Shown here: positions 34,724 to 35,891 of the stretch, piece after piece
Layout: every line of letters begins with the position of its first letter
How positions within the stretch are numbered: position 1 is the stretch's first letter
Origin: Planctomycetaceae bacterium
Lineage (GTDB): Bacteria > Planctomycetota > Phycisphaerae > Phycisphaerales > SM1A02
NCBI GenBank assembly: GCA_947474065.1
Contig: CANJHD010000023.1
Location: 1 to 35,891, forward strand
DNA: 35,891 nucleotides
Reading direction: 5' to 3'
Program-made: the position numbers and the translations under genes
The notes under the pieces: generated by a model
What the model was told of the DNA's origin: nothing
Databases searched by the model: none
Seen by the model: the letters and a program-made list of their open reading frames with translations, nothing else

Positions 34724-35891
34724 ATGACATATGACGCCTCCCGGACGGAACAGCGAGCGGTCGGCACTTCAGTGACGCATCATGGTGATCATGGTTTCCA
34801 TCCTGACGAAGAAGATTCGTCCCTGGACATTTTTGGCTTCCTGCAGCGCCACCGGCGCGGATTTGTTTCCGCCACCTTGATTGTCGGAGTGTTGACAGCG
34901 GGGGCCATTGCCGTGGCTTTGGCGTTACCGCCCGCGGGCCGGTACTGCACGCTCGATATCACGCCAGTGTTTGTAGGAGCTGCCGAGGGGCGCTACCCCA
35001 ACAAGACGGTCTACGCCCCACAGGACATCCTTGCAAATTACGTGGTGGAACCCGTCTGGCGCGCCCAGGAACTCGACAAAGCCGTTTCGCTGATGGACCT
35101 AAGCCGCAATTTACAGGTGGCCGCCGGTGGCGCAGACCTGGAGTTGATCCGTAGCGAATACCTCCAGAAGCTTTCGAACGCCAAATTGACATCAGCGGAG
35201 CGCAGTGCGATCGAAGCGGAGTTCACCGCGAAGTTGAAGTCCATGAACTCCGCGTCACTGACCATCACGCTGAGTGCGTCTGGCGCGCTGACTGATGATC
35301 AGATGACTCACTTTATTCTTGCACTGCCGGAAGAGTGGGCGCGGGCCACCGACGCGGCTGGTGCGCGTTCGTATGACTACCCACTACCGATGGGGGCAGA
35401 ATTACGCCTCTCAGCAGCCAGAGTGGCTACTGGTGCGACTGCGTCGAGTGCCGTGGTGCACGCGGAGCGTATGAAGGAGTTCTCTGACTCTCTGATGATC
35501 GCCGTTGAGTCCATGTCGAAACTGAACGGATCCGACGGTATTAAGGACACTAGCGGCGCATCGATTGTTGATCTTGGGCACCAACTCAACGCAGTCCGGC
35601 GCAATCAAGTGATTCCTGCATATGTTGAAACGTTGCGCGAGGAGCGAATGGTTGATCCCGTTGGATACCAGGCAATCCGGTCTACGCGCACTAAATTGTT
35701 AGAGTCGGAACTTACCGGCGCGAAGGAGCGAGCCCGTGTTCTGCGCGAGGCATTCGAGGGATATTCCGATGAAACGCGGCTGGTTCGCGGGACCACGGGT
35801 CCCCGGGTGGCCGATGAGCCGCATCAATCGGGATTGATGGCGAACGTCGACGGAACCTTCATTGACCGCGTCATTGAGCAGGCGGTCAAGA
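34724..35891 (+). CDS. Wzz/chain-length-determinant-like protein, 3' end off the window
   Basis: Open frame from ATG 34724 to the right edge, 389 complete codons with no stop. A His/Asp/Glu-rich cytoplasmic start (residues 20-34) leads to a DIFGFLQRHRRGFVSATLIV segment and a first membrane helix (about 47-69). Next comes a periplasmic part with YPNKTVYAPQDILANYVVEP, close to the phrase that opens the Wzz domain of O-antigen chain-length regulators. Further on is a long charged helical stretch typical of the coiled coil. The second helix and any kinase domain lie beyond the window. It is the second co-polymerase in this window and follows asnB closely, so it probably sets the chain length of the glycan made by that cluster. 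Confidence 0.8.
   Translation, partial: MTYDASRTEQRAVGTSVTHHGDHGFHPDEEDSSLDIFGFLQRHRRGFVSATLIVGVLTAGAIAVALALPPAGRYCTLDITPVFVGAAEGRYPNKTVYAPQDILANYVVEPVWRAQELDKAVSLMDLSRNLQVAAGGADLELIRSEYLQKLSNAKLTSAERSAIEAEFTAKLKSMNSASLTITLSASGALTDDQMTHFILALPEEWARATDAAGARSYDYPLPMGAELRLSAARVATGATASSAVVHAERMKEFSDSLMIAVESMSKLNGSDGIKDTSGASIVDLGHQLNAVRRNQVIPAYVETLREERMVDPVGYQAIRSTRTKLLESELTGAKERARVLREAFEGYSDETRLVRGTTGPRVADEPHQSGLMANVDGTFIDRVIEQAVK

Noticed and set aside
1-35891. tRNA genes, CRISPR arrays, insertion sequences or phage genes
   Set aside because: No cloverleaf-like T-loop in non-coding sequence, no regularly spaced direct repeats and no transposase or integrase frame were seen.

Overview
The window looks like a chromosomal piece of a planctomycete, most likely of the class Phycisphaerae. 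The clearest marker is the C-terminus of the multihaem cytochrome at 20035-21996. It ends in two calcium-binding loops (DINGDG and DLNHDG, each followed by NGADLG), a dockerin-like tail I associate with Phycisphaerales exported proteins. Exosortase/EpsI genes, very large TPR proteins and a partial division and cell-wall (dcw) cluster agree with this. The sequence is moderately GC-rich and very tightly packed, with many 4-nt start/stop overlaps. I found no tRNA, rRNA, CRISPR array, transposase, integrase or phage gene. The taxonomic call is inference.

Region 1 (1-11114, + strand) is an exosortase and exopolysaccharide operon. It holds a 5'-truncated exosortase, an EpsI-type partner, a 1597-residue membrane-anchored TPR protein, a polysaccharide co-polymerase fused to a BY-kinase-like domain whose P-loop lysine is replaced by alanine, a nucleotide-sugar epimerase/dehydratase, and a WecA/TagO-type initiating sugar-phosphate transferase with an extra internal segment. 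The last of these overlaps rsmH by 4 nt, so the polysaccharide operon runs without a gap into region 2.

Region 2 (11111-15266, + strand) is a shortened dcw cluster: rsmH, a membrane-anchored double-LysM protein, an FtsL-like protein with a long basic tail, and an FtsI-type penicillin-binding protein. The mur genes that usually follow are absent. Convergent to it is the minus-strand pair rny-rsmA (RNase Y and the 16S rRNA dimethyltransferase), one nucleotide apart.

Region 3 (17768-26860) is mixed. It has a 430-bp non-coding stretch with strong inverted repeats, an ABC-2 permease made of two fused halves, the pentahaem cytochrome with its dockerin-like tail and an interesting upstream region, two exported proteins of unknown function, and a convergent oligopeptide-binding protein and OppB-type permease without the rest of the transporter.

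Region 4 (26857-35891) returns to the cell envelope. It has a secreted TPR protein coupled to the permease, a YbhN/LPG-synthase-like membrane protein, a sulfotransferase-like protein, an O-antigen ligase/polymerase, a glutamine-dependent asparagine synthetase-type amidotransferase, and a second Wzz-like protein that runs off the right edge. Together with region 1 this suggests a bacterium that makes and modifies a surface polysaccharide, with housekeeping division genes set between two polysaccharide loci.
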